A stretch of 64,000 nt of DNA from Enterococcus crotali (GTDB lineage: Bacteria; Bacillota; Bacilli; Lactobacillales; Enterococcaceae): NCBI RefSeq assembly GCF_000633635.1, contig NZ_AYPQ01000003.1, positions 215,694 to 279,693 of the forward strand, in the 5' to 3' direction. Position 1 is the stretch's first letter. The number at the start of each line of letters is the position of its first letter. The notes beneath the pieces are model-generated. The model had not been told where the DNA came from. It saw only the letters and a program-made list of their open reading frames with translations, and did not search any database. Shown here one piece after another: positions 36,789-45,414 of this stretch. The position numbers were made by a program, and so were the translations under genes.

Positions 36789-38372
36789 CTAGCTTTCTTT
36801 TGTATTTTCTGTTTCTTCTAATTTTACATAAGCAGAAGGGCCGTCCATTTTTTTCTCAACAACACGTAAGACACGTGTGATTGCATAGGTCATGATCAAG
36901 TACATGATTCCAACGATCGTAAATGTTTGGAAGAATTGGAAGTTCGCACCAGATGCAGAATTTCCTTGGAAGAATAGGTCAGCTACACCGATAACACTCA
37001 AAACAGCTGTATCTTTAATGTTGATGACAAATTCATTTCCGGTTGCTGGTAAAATATTGCGTAGGACTTGAGGGACTACAACTTTGCGCATTGTTTGTCC
37101 ATGGGTCATTCCGATTGCTTGTGCCGCTTCAAATTGCCCTGAATCAACTGCGAAAATTCCGCCACGGACGATTTCAGACATATAAGCACCTGTATTGATA
37201 GAAACAATAAACAAAGCGGCAACTGTTCGGTCCAGAGAAATCCCAAAAGCTAAGGCTAAACCATAGAAGATGACCATGGCTTGTACCATCATAGGCGTAC
37301 CACGGAAGACTTCAATATAGATCGAAAGCAAGGCATTGCCTAATTTTTGGAAGAAACGTTTCACTTTATTTTCAGATTCTGGAATCGTACGAACAACTCC
37401 GATCAATAAACCTAGAGCCGTTCCGACAAATGTACCGATCAAAGCAATAAATAAGGTTAAACCTGCACCACGTAAGAACATACCGCCGTATTGATCCCAG
37501 ATATTTTTAAAATCAGCTAAAATACCTGTTTTTTCACTATCACTTGCTTCAGCAGCTGGTTGATCTTTGACTGCTTGATCCATGATTTTTGTGCGCTCGT
37601 CTGATGAAATACCTGATAAAATTTGGTTGACCTTGCTGATTTCGGGATCTGCTTTGCGCATACCCACTGCGATTTGAACATCTTCGGCATTGGTTTGGAA
37701 ACCATTTTCTTTAGAGAACTCAAGCATTGTTAAATCTTTATTGACACTGGTAGCAGTTACTCCTTCAGGTCGTTCACTGACATAGCCATCGATCATGCCA
37801 GAGGCTAAAGCTGTTCTCATTGCTGAAAAATTATCCATAGCTTGTTGCTTATTTACACCAGGGATTTGATCGATCACACTATAATGGAAGGTATTTAACT
37901 GTGCTGTGATTTTAGCACCTGATAAATCGTTCAGATTTTTAGCATCTGCAAACTTGCTTTTCTTCTGAACAACGACAACTAATTGTGATTCATAGTAAGG
38001 ATCTGTAAAATCAATTTCCTTACGACGTTCTGCAGTGGGGCTCATCCCAGCAATAATGGCATCGATTTTACCTGATTGTAAGGCTGGAGCCAAACCATCC
38101 CATTTTGTTTGAACGATCACTAGTTTTTTTTCTAATCCGTCTGCAATTTTTTTAGCAATTTGAACATCATATCCTCCTGCATAAGAAGAATTTCCTTGTA
38201 TTGGTACTGCGCCATTTGCATCTGTTTTTTGCGACCAGTTAAAAGGGGCGTATCCTGCCTCCATCCCGACGCGGAATTCACCGTTTGTTTCTGCTTGACT
38301 GAATACTGGAGAACAGAACACACTTAAAATAATTGCAAAAAGTAAGCCAAGTGAAAATGATTTCTTGTTCAT
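36789..38372 (-). CDS. amino acid ABC transporter substrate-binding/permease fusion, probably lysine
   Basis: 527 residues. A signal peptide (to about residue 28) is followed by an extracytoplasmic SBP_bac_3 domain (about 30-270, FRVGMEAGYAPFNW start) and a fused HisM-type permease (about 290-500) with the EAA-like loop EAAQAIGMTHGQTMRKVVVP. Such fusions are common in enterococci and streptococci for glutamine, arginine or lysine uptake. A lysine riboswitch directly upstream points to lysine. Start ATG 38372 after GAAAGGA. The ATPase gene follows 130 nt later. Confidence 0.88.
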   Translation of the reverse strand: MNKKSFSLGLLFAIILSVFCSPVFSQAETNGEFRVGMEAGYAPFNWSQKTDANGAVPIQGNSSYAGGYDVQIAKKIADGLEKKLVIVQTKWDGLAPALQSGKIDAIIAGMSPTAERRKEIDFTDPYYESQLVVVVQKKSKFADAKNLNDLSGAKITAQLNTFHYSVIDQIPGVNKQQAMDNFSAMRTALASGMIDGYVSERPEGVTATSVNKDLTMLEFSKENGFQTNAEDVQIAVGMRKADPEISKVNQILSGISSDERTKIMDQAVKDQPAAEASDSEKTGILADFKNIWDQYGGMFLRGAGLTLFIALIGTFVGTALGLLIGVVRTIPESENKVKRFFQKLGNALLSIYIEVFRGTPMMVQAMVIFYGLALAFGISLDRTVAALFIVSINTGAYMSEIVRGGIFAVDSGQFEAAQAIGMTHGQTMRKVVVPQVLRNILPATGNEFVINIKDTAVLSVIGVADLFFQGNSASGANFQFFQTFTIVGIMYLIMTYAITRVLRVVEKKMDGPSAYVKLEETENTKES

Positions 38373-38465
38373 GTTTTTCTTCCTTTCTTTTTAACCACTT
38401 AATTTGTTCTACTATAATTTAGTTTAAAGAGTTTTGAAGGATCTGTCTAAACATATTCTTCCTAC

Positions 38466-38700
38466 AAAAAAAGCAACCATACAAAAATGCATGGTTGCCT
38501 ACTATCGTCAGGTACTCTCAACAAAAACATAGCGCAACTTAGCATCACTACTAAGACAGTCCGCAAGTTGTTCGCTTACGTCCCAACATATAACAGTGAG
38601 GCTGTTATACATTTCGGCGATTTTTCCTAGACTTGCTTCGATGTGTCCTCTCACTCCACAAGCTTAATAAAAACCGCAACCTCTACCTCGATTTGAGGTA
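38466..38700 (-). promoter_or_regulatory. lysine riboswitch with terminator
   Basis: In RNA sense the leader shows the L-box core in order: AGAGGTTGCGG, AAAATCGCCGAAATG with its long hairpin (ATAACAG.CTGTTAT), TTGGGACG, CTTGCGGACTGTC and GAGAGTACC. A perfect terminator follows (GCAACCAT/ATGGTTGC plus T tract, 38466-38498). The elements match the lysine riboswitch consensus; binding of lysine would favour termination and shut off the ABC transporter. Recognised by eye; a covariance-model search would confirm it. Confidence 0.85.
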
Positions 38701-38727
38701 CTATTTAATTATTAGATTCAAGTAGAA

Positions 38728-38756
38728 AGTGTACGTTATTTGAGTAGAAAAGTCAA
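38728..38756 (-). promoter_or_regulatory. promoter of the lysine riboswitch leader
   Basis: Minus-strand TTGACT (38751-38756), 17 bp, TACACT (38728-38733), about 25 nt before the aptamer. The rest of the gap to 38971 is AT-rich with no gene. Confidence 0.65.
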
Positions 38757-38971
38757 TGCTTTAGGTAAAAACAGCGTGAATAATGAGAAAATTGTTTAGT
38801 AATGTTTTTCCTTTGTTATTTGAGAAAATAATCTACAAAATTAGAGAGGAATAAAGTGATAGAATGAAGAAAATATCGAAAATTTCTCAATTTTATCGAA
38901 AAAAACTACTATTTGTATTTTAATTTGTTATAATTAAATTGTAATAAAATAAGTTCATAAAGGAGAAAAAA

Positions 38972-39775
38972 ATGAAGAAAAGGTTGTTTAAACAGTTGGT
39001 AGTGACTTCCGCATTTGCAAGTGTTGTTTTGTGTCCCAAAGTAGGTGTTGCAGATAGCATAGAAGCGAAGCAGGAAATCAAGACAGAGGTCATGGATGGG
39101 AATATTGCAGTTAAGGCTAAGAATATAAATTTATCCTTTGACAATATCAAATATGGAAATAAAGAAACACAATATATTTACCCAACGATCGATAAGGAAA
39201 GTATCAGTCAATCTGATCAACAAACGGTGATAGAGACGGTAAATCCATACAGTGGAGAGCAACCGGTAGTTCCACCAGAGCCTTGGTATCCTTGGAAAGA
39301 TGTGATGATGACCATCACGAATAATAAAACGAGTGCCCCAGATTTTAAAATCACATTAAAACGTACAGGATTTACTAATAAAAAATCTGGAAAAGAAATG
39401 ACGGGTGCTAATTTCTATATGGGGAAATTTCATGATAGTTTAGATTTTAAAGGAGAGAAACGCTCTAAAAATGCTGGTGAGGCTGATAAATATTGGCTAG
39501 CTGAATATGTTACTTTAGAAAAAGACAGTTCTGCTTTGATTGCTGATTATCGAGGTGAGGCAGCGATTGGTGAACATTGGTTATCACCTTTCCAAGTTCC
39601 TGAGACTGATGAAGATGGGTATAGAAAGAATCCATATCCTGGTGGGTATGCTCATGGAGAGGAAACCTATCAAGAGAAAAATATTTCATTGGGAATTGAT
39701 GCAAATACTAAAATCCCAACAGCCGGTTCTTACGTGACAACATTAACTTGGTCTGTGGAACAAACGCCAGGATAA
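38972..39775 (+). CDS. secreted WxL-like domain protein
   Basis: 267 residues with a signal peptide (KKRLFKQLVVTSAFASVVLC..., cleavage near VGVADS). The mature protein is beta-rich, with a Pro-rich segment VVPPEPWYPW (about residue 97) and the ending YVTTLTWSVEQTP, which resembles the last strand of WxL domains that bind peptidoglycan noncovalently. It lacks a clear first W-x-L motif, so the family call is tentative. Start ATG 38972 after AAAGGAG. It stands alone rather than in a WxL operon. Confidence 0.55.
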   Translation: MKKRLFKQLVVTSAFASVVLCPKVGVADSIEAKQEIKTEVMDGNIAVKAKNINLSFDNIKYGNKETQYIYPTIDKESISQSDQQTVIETVNPYSGEQPVVPPEPWYPWKDVMMTITNNKTSAPDFKITLKRTGFTNKKSGKEMTGANFYMGKFHDSLDFKGEKRSKNAGEADKYWLAEYVTLEKDSSALIADYRGEAAIGEHWLSPFQVPETDEDGYRKNPYPGGYAHGEETYQEKNISLGIDANTKIPTAGSYVTTLTWSVEQTPG

Positions 39776-39806
39776 ATGACAAGGAACAAACTCTTGAAAC
39801 AATAGT

Positions 39807-39852
39807 AAAAGTCTGTAGTGAAAATCATTTTTGATTTTCACTACAGACTTAA
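39807..39852. terminator. bidirectional terminator
   Basis: AAGTCTGTAGTGAAAATCA faces its complement across a short loop, between convergent genes. Confidence 0.8.
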
Positions 39853-39902
39853 CATTTGTCTCGTCTAGGTTAAATTAGATGAAGGATAAGAAGTAGTAAA
39901 TT

Positions 39903-41768
39903 TTAACGTTGTTCAACGATAAAGTAATCTTTCACAATTGTTGGATTTTTCTTATCTACGTACATAATAACTATTTTACTATTTTCTAATTTTCGATCAA
40001 CGTCTACATCATAGAGTGTTTGAATGATCGGATGACCCAATGTTAATGGTCGAATATTATACATTCCTGTTCCACCAACAAAATCTAATTCACCGATTTT
40101 TAGATCATACATAGTATTTAGTTTATTTAAATGGAAAAGAATATGAGGTGTTCCATCTGGAATAGCTTTCATTTCAAATGTATCTGTTAGGTCTTTTTTA
40201 GAAAAATATAAGCCTTTTTTCGCTGGGAAGTTTAAGTCTACTGACTGTAATTGTTCTTTTTCTTTAACTGTAACAGTAATTCGTTTTTCAATTTCACCAA
40301 AGTTAGTCACAGATAATACTAAAATTTCAGTTGTTCCTTCTTTTTTACCTGTGATTTTACCATTATCGTCAACATCAACGATTGATTCATCCATTGAAAT
40401 CCAGAATAATTCTTTGTCTGTTGTATTGGCAGGTAAAACAGAAGCTTTAAGCGTTAATGAGTTACCTAAATTTAATTCTACATTGTCTTTGTCAACAACG
40501 ATTTCTTTAGGCGCGACTTCGTTTACAGTAACATTGATGTATTTTGTGATTTCTCCATTGGCTGTTTGCACGTCGATGATCGTAGAACCAGGATTTACAC
40601 CTGTAATTCGCCCATTTGAATCCACTGTAGCAACTCCCTCATCAGTTGTTTCAAAATTTAATTGTTTGTTTGAGGCATTTTCAGGTAAAACTGATGCTTT
40701 AAGATCAAAAGAGTCTCCAGCATTTAATTCCACTGATTCTGTTTCAACGACGATTTCTTTAGGCTTAACGATATTTGTTACTGTCACTTCAATATATTTT
40801 GTGATTTTTCCATCATCAGTTGACACATCGATAATAGTTACACCAGGTCCAGTTGCAGTAATCTTTCCATTTTGATCTACGGTAGCGATTTGATCAGCAG
40901 TAGTGTCCCAATGTAATTTGTTATTCGCAGCGTTTACTGGTAAAACGTTCGCCTTAACGTCAGTAGATTCACCGATGTTTAATGTTACCTTTTGTTTGTC
41001 CACTTGAATATCTTTAGCTTCAATAGGGCTGTCTAAATGTTGTGAGACAAAATCAAAGTATTCTGAGTTCATTTTAGTTCCAAAATTATAATAAGTAGAA
41101 GCATACGCCACAACACCGATTATTTGTTGTTGATCATTATAAATTGGGGAACCAGATTGTCCGCCCATAACATCCATATCAAAATTGATTCTGTTTTTTG
41201 TTTCTCCAACAACTTTTCCAGAAGCTTCCCACAATGTTGCCCATGGTTTATCACCGGGATAACCAGAAGTAGTAACCTTAGTATCATTACCGACTGTGTC
41301 TGTTTCAATAAATGGCATTGGAGCAACGAGATCACCGATGCTTTGTCCATTATTTTGTTCAAGGGTTATAACCGCAATATCACTATCAGGATTATGCGCG
41401 TCAAGGTAACTTTGAGGAATAAAAACTTCTTTGATTTTAAATTTTCCATAAGGGGTTGTTGAACCTGTTCTGCCAGGAACTACATAAACATTATCTTGCG
41501 TTGGATTATTACGGATTTTATTAACAACATGAGCTGCTGTTAATACTGTATTTTTCCCAATAACTGCTCCAGATCCCGTACTACCATCTACCGCGATAAA
41601 TGTAGTACTTTGATAGGGTGCCTTTGTACCGTCAGTGATTTGCACACGATCATCTGATCCAATGATCGTTCTATTTTCAATCTCGACTGCGTGTGCTTCC
41701 GGAGCAAAATTAACAAGAGATGCTCCCAATAAAGAAATACCAATTAAACCTAATTTCCAATTTTTCAA
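39903..41768 (-). CDS. secreted V8-like glutamyl endopeptidase with three Big_2 domains
   Basis: About 621 residues. A signal peptide ends near EAHAVE. The trypsin-fold protease domain (about 30-270) has the triad His in TAAHVV, Asp in DSDIAVITL and Ser in GGQSGSPIY. Three bacterial Ig-like Big_2 repeats (about 280-520; each with VELNxGxSLxLKASVLP and ATVDxNGxITG patterns) and a C-terminal unknown domain follow. It is related to SprE/V8 proteases that cut after Glu, but much longer because of the Ig repeats. GGAAAGGA favours TTG 41768 as start rather than the ATG at 41789. No gelE-like gene is adjacent. Confidence 0.85.
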   Translation of the reverse strand: MKNWKLGLIGISLLGASLVNFAPEAHAVEIENRTIIGSDDRVQITDGTKAPYQSTTFIAVDGSTGSGAVIGKNTVLTAAHVVNKIRNNPTQDNVYVVPGRTGSTTPYGKFKIKEVFIPQSYLDAHNPDSDIAVITLEQNNGQSIGDLVAPMPFIETDTVGNDTKVTTSGYPGDKPWATLWEASGKVVGETKNRINFDMDVMGGQSGSPIYNDQQQIIGVVAYASTYYNFGTKMNSEYFDFVSQHLDSPIEAKDIQVDKQKVTLNIGESTDVKANVLPVNAANNKLHWDTTADQIATVDQNGKITATGPGVTIIDVSTDDGKITKYIEVTVTNIVKPKEIVVETESVELNAGDSFDLKASVLPENASNKQLNFETTDEGVATVDSNGRITGVNPGSTIIDVQTANGEITKYINVTVNEVAPKEIVVDKDNVELNLGNSLTLKASVLPANTTDKELFWISMDESIVDVDDNGKITGKKEGTTEILVLSVTNFGEIEKRITVTVKEKEQLQSVDLNFPAKKGLYFSKKDLTDTFEMKAIPDGTPHILFHLNKLNTMYDLKIGELDFVGGTGMYNIRPLTLGHPIIQTLYDVDVDRKLENSKIVIMYVDKKNPTIVKDYFIVEQR

Positions 41769-41986
41769 TATAACTCTTTCCTTTCCCATTTGAGGTTACT
41801 ATCTACTATTTATAGAATAATAGATAGTATAATTGTAATATAAATATGAAACAATAGCAATAAAGAAAAGATAGAAACCCATGCTAAATTGCAAATGATC
41901 TAGCAAAGGTTAGTTATTATTGTTGAAAAAGAAACAATCATTCCATATACTAATGGTAATAAACAAGTGGACAGGAGAAAAAAACC

Positions 41987-42460
41987 ATGAATAAAAAGGA
42001 ACAAGTAGCAAAGGAATTTAGGGCTGTATTCAACAAATTAGCTTGGTTGAATAAGTGCAAAATGGAAGAAGCTTTGAAAGAGTATAAACCTTCAGAAGTG
42101 CATTGCATTGAAGCAATTGGCAAAACTGTAGATCCAAATGTGACAAAGCTTGCGGACTCTTTATATATGACACGGGGCGCCATTAGTAAAATAACGAAAA
42201 AGCTTATTAAAAAGAATGTGATCGAAAGTTACCAAAAACTTGAGAATAAAAAGGAAATCTATTTTAAGCTCACCAAGCAAGGGCAAGAAGTGTTTGACCT
42301 TCATGAGCAACTGCACGAAGAGTTTCGAAAGCGAGATGAAGTAGTCTATGAACAAGTCACAGAAGCACAATATGATGACATGCTTCGTTTTGTAAAGCGA
42401 TATAGTGAGCATATAGATGAAGAGATAGAGAAACAAGGGATAGATAGTAAGTCTGAATAA
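41987..42460 (+). CDS. MarR family transcriptional regulator
   Basis: 157 residues with the winged-helix core (VHCIEAIGKTVDPNVTKLADSLYMTRGAISKITKKL, shown here only as residues 40-75; wing EKKEIYFKLTKQG variant after it) and acidic C-terminal dimer helices. It is followed by an MFS exporter gene whose promoter carries a palindrome, so it probably represses that gene. Start ATG 41987 after CAGGAG. Confidence 0.85.
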   Translation: MNKKEQVAKEFRAVFNKLAWLNKCKMEEALKEYKPSEVHCIEAIGKTVDPNVTKLADSLYMTRGAISKITKKLIKKNVIESYQKLENKKEIYFKLTKQGQEVFDLHEQLHEEFRKRDEVVYEQVTEAQYDDMLRFVKRYSEHIDEEIEKQGIDSKSE

Positions 42461-42510
42461 AATAATGACAGCGAACAAACGAATTCTTTAGGAGTTGGTT
42501 TGTTTTTTTG

Positions 42511-42559
42511 TTGACAAGGAAACAATGAGGGGTTAAGATGTATATGTTTCCAAGGAAAC
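42511..42559 (+). promoter_or_regulatory. MFS exporter promoter with palindromic operator
   Basis: TTGACA (42511-42516), 17 bp, TAAGAT (42534-42539). A perfect palindrome GTTTCCAAGGAAAC lies at 42546-42559 over the transcription start. An imperfect TTGTT...AACAA repeat overlaps the -35. The likely binder is the adjacent MarR protein. Confidence 0.65.
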
Positions 42560-42585
42560 TAAAAAACGGTCAAGGAGAACAATCA

Positions 42586-43821
42586 ATGTCAAAATTTAAA
42601 ACAAAAAATGAAATAAATACGAGACAAATGGCGGATAAACATGCCTTAGCTTTCGGTTTAATCTCTGTATTTCTGATCGGAATAGGGTTTAGTATCATAA
42701 CGCCTGTCATTCCGTTCTTAGTGCAACCCTATATTACTAATCCAAATAATCAAGCAATCGTTGTGACACTTTTAATTTCAGTCTATGCCATCTGTATGTT
42801 CTTTTCAGCTCCTATTCTGGGGGCTTTAAGTGATCGATTTGGCCGACGACCATTATTATTATGCAGTTTGTTGGGCGCGTCAGTTGGATTCTTTGTTTTT
42901 GGTATCGGCGGCTCTTTAGGGGTATTGTTTGCTGGACGAATCATTGAAGGAATCACAGGAGGCAGTATCAGCACGATTTTTGCTTACTTTGCTGATATCA
43001 CGCCCAAAGAACAACGGACGAAATATTTTGGCTGGGTCAGTGCCATCACTGGCGTCGGTTCAGTGATGGGACCAGCATTAGGCGGCGTATTAGCAGCGAA
43101 ATTCGGTTATGCGGCACCATTGTATTTTGGAGCAATGATCACATTGTTAAATGTTGTGTATGGTTTCTTTTTTATGCCAGAAAGTCTGCATAAAAATAAT
43201 CGTCTAAAAGAGATTACTCCTTCAAGATTAAATCCATTTCTTCAGCTATTCAATGTATTATCAATGAAAAATTTAAACCGATTGCTTATTTCAGCCTTTT
43301 TACTTTGGATTCCAAGTGGCTCCTTACAAGCTATCTTGTCGCAGTTTACAATCGATACATTTAATTGGAAACCAGCTCTGATCGGTCTGGTATTTTCGAT
43401 TATGGGTATTCAGGATATTATTTCACAAGGGTTGATTATGCCACGGTTATTACTCAAACTTAGTGATAAACAAATCGTCGTTTTAGGAATGTTTTCAGAA
43501 ATGATCGGTTATGGGTTGATTGCTGGATCAGCGCTACTATCTTTTTATCCTTTTTTCATCATTGGGATGTTTGTCTTTGGTTTTGGTGATTCTATTTTTG
43601 GCCCTGCATTTAATGGGATGGTCTCTAAATCAGCTGACATAAGTGAGCAAGGGCGTGTTCAAGGCGGCAGTCAATCAATTCAGTCATTGGCAAGGATCGT
43701 CGGTCCGATTATTGGGGGACAACTCTATGTAACGTTTGGATCGGCTGCACCTGCTTTTATGGGGGTGTTATTGATTACAGCGGCAATCGCTGTTCTAGTT
43801 AAAGGAAAAGTCGCAGCTTAA
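42586..43821 (+). CDS. MFS transporter (DHA1-type, multidrug or tetracycline-like)
   Basis: About 411 residues, 12 membrane helices. Motif A is ALSDRFGRRPLLL (about residue 85) and the motif-C-like region is GVGSVMGPALGGVLAAKFG (about 155). It belongs to the drug:H+ antiporter-1 group, near TetA-type pumps, but the substrate is unknown. Start at 42586 after AAGGAG; the ATG at 42538 lies within the promoter and was rejected. It is probably repressed by the MarR protein encoded upstream. Confidence 0.85.
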   Translation: MSKFKTKNEINTRQMADKHALAFGLISVFLIGIGFSIITPVIPFLVQPYITNPNNQAIVVTLLISVYAICMFFSAPILGALSDRFGRRPLLLCSLLGASVGFFVFGIGGSLGVLFAGRIIEGITGGSISTIFAYFADITPKEQRTKYFGWVSAITGVGSVMGPALGGVLAAKFGYAAPLYFGAMITLLNVVYGFFFMPESLHKNNRLKEITPSRLNPFLQLFNVLSMKNLNRLLISAFLLWIPSGSLQAILSQFTIDTFNWKPALIGLVFSIMGIQDIISQGLIMPRLLLKLSDKQIVVLGMFSEMIGYGLIAGSALLSFYPFFIIGMFVFGFGDSIFGPAFNGMVSKSADISEQGRVQGGSQSIQSLARIVGPIIGGQLYVTFGSAAPAFMGVLLITAAIAVLVKGKVAA

Positions 43822-43905
43822 ATCCCAACACTGACTAGACCAACTTATTTCTTATGGTAAACTAGTAGATAGTGGTTTAATCAAAAAGAAGTTTTTGATG
43901 ATACG

Positions 43906-45297
43906 TTGGGAGGAATTGGTATTATAAAATTTAAGAAAATAACAAAAGCAGCGGTGTTGTTGCCGCTTCTGATTTTTATTGCAACATTTATCTACGGATT
44001 GTTGAAATTTGATTTTTCAGGGAATACTCCGAATCAACCTTACGGATTGATTTATTCCTTTGTAGTATTGCAGTTTGTTTTTATAGGTTATATCTTTTCA
44101 TTTGTAGTAAATGCGGTTGTGGTTGTATTTTTTTTGAAAAAATTTAATCAAAAGAGTCAACAGGTTCAACGTTTGATCAGTATCTATATAACATCTTGGC
44201 TTTTATTACTTATTTTATTTTTTAAGTTTGGCTACTCTGCGTTGTTTCCATATAGTACACTGTTTGCCCCTGGAACAATTGGTGTCGGGCTAATGGTGTT
44301 GTTTGTAGCGGTGTCGGGCTGGTTAGTTGTTGATCGCTCAACAGGTTTTACTCATGATCAAGGAGAAAGAGTTCGCGTAAAAGCGGTTATTTTTGGCGTG
44401 ACGCTGCCAGTTTTGCTGATCATTTTGACTGTTGGAACACGCCTTGGTTTTCTTGCGTATGCCCAAAATAATCGAAATGATGAATACCAACAAGTGATTG
44501 AACAAAAGCTCCACAGTGTTGGAACAAAAGGTCAGGTAAAAATCGTCAAAGCGTATGATTCTTCAAAGTCGAAACATGTCCAGTTGAATTATACTGTGAC
44601 CCAAGACGGCGTTTCTGTATCTGCCAAAGGAGTCTTAAGGCGAAAAAATACAACAGACAAGTGGAAACTAGTTGATAGTAGTCTCACTACCTATGACAAC
44701 TCAATTCAAACAATTCTTCAAGTGCCAGCACATTCACAAGAAGCGAAAACGTTTCTAGATGAATTTACTGAAGAAGTCGAAAAGAGTATTGCTAAAAGTG
44801 GGTTAACAAAAGAGATAGGCACAAATATGCCACTTGAGAAAAATGAGACTCGAACAGACTATGACCTACCTTATCTAGCCTTTAACAATGAGGGTAGTAC
44901 TGAAAAAATCAAGCAATGGGCAAAAGAAAACAGCCAATCTACAAACAAAAAAGAGGCAGCTTTTGGTGGCTACGCAGCATTGACAGTCAAACAATTGATG
45001 AAAAGCCATATGATCATTGCCAATGTCCCAATACAATATCCATATGTAGAAGAAAGTGATTTTGACGAAAGAACAGAGAATGCGGAGAAATATCGCGATC
45101 AAGTGATAAAAAATCTTGATTATTCCAAATTGATGGATGGATATTATGAGATACAGGTAGGCTCGTCAGGTAATCCACGATTGTTCCTTGTGAAAAATCA
45201 TCAAATGAGTGAAGTAAAAGGTCTTTTAAGTAGTTCCCTGCTACGAGAACCAGCAGAGGATGTAGGAAGTTTTGGTTTTGATTGTATGGAATGGTGA
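43906..45297 (+). CDS. hypothetical membrane protein
   Basis: About 458 residues. Five hydrophobic segments fill the first 185 residues. A long extracellular-type domain (about 190-460) follows, with a small SH3-like or cystatin-like part (VKIVKAYDSSKSKHVQLNYT). I do not recognise the family. The start is unusual. GGGAGG at 43908-43913 is well spaced only to ATT 43921 or ATA 43924; no in-frame ATG is near. A TTG at 43906 overlaps the ribosome site itself. Either a rare start codon is used or a base is wrong. Confidence 0.65.
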   Translation: MGGIGIIKFKKITKAAVLLPLLIFIATFIYGLLKFDFSGNTPNQPYGLIYSFVVLQFVFIGYIFSFVVNAVVVVFFLKKFNQKSQQVQRLISIYITSWLLLLILFFKFGYSALFPYSTLFAPGTIGVGLMVLFVAVSGWLVVDRSTGFTHDQGERVRVKAVIFGVTLPVLLIILTVGTRLGFLAYAQNNRNDEYQQVIEQKLHSVGTKGQVKIVKAYDSSKSKHVQLNYTVTQDGVSVSAKGVLRRKNTTDKWKLVDSSLTTYDNSIQTILQVPAHSQEAKTFLDEFTEEVEKSIAKSGLTKEIGTNMPLEKNETRTDYDLPYLAFNNEGSTEKIKQWAKENSQSTNKKEAAFGGYAALTVKQLMKSHMIIANVPIQYPYVEESDFDERTENAEKYRDQVIKNLDYSKLMDGYYEIQVGSSGNPRLFLVKNHQMSEVKGLLSSSLLREPAEDVGSFGFDCMEW

Positions 45298-45356
45298 GAG
45301 AGTATGTGTTTTTGCAGTAATAACAGAGTCCAAGAAATGAGCCGTTCATTCAGATA

Positions 45357-45402
45357 TAGAGAGCGTAATAAAAACTGATTTTTAGTTTTTATTACGCTCT
45401 CT
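45357..45402. terminator. bidirectional terminator
   Basis: AGAGAGCGTAATAAAAACT is perfectly repeated in inverse around a GATTTTT loop, between convergent genes. Confidence 0.8.
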
Positions 45403-45414
45403 ATAAAATATCGC

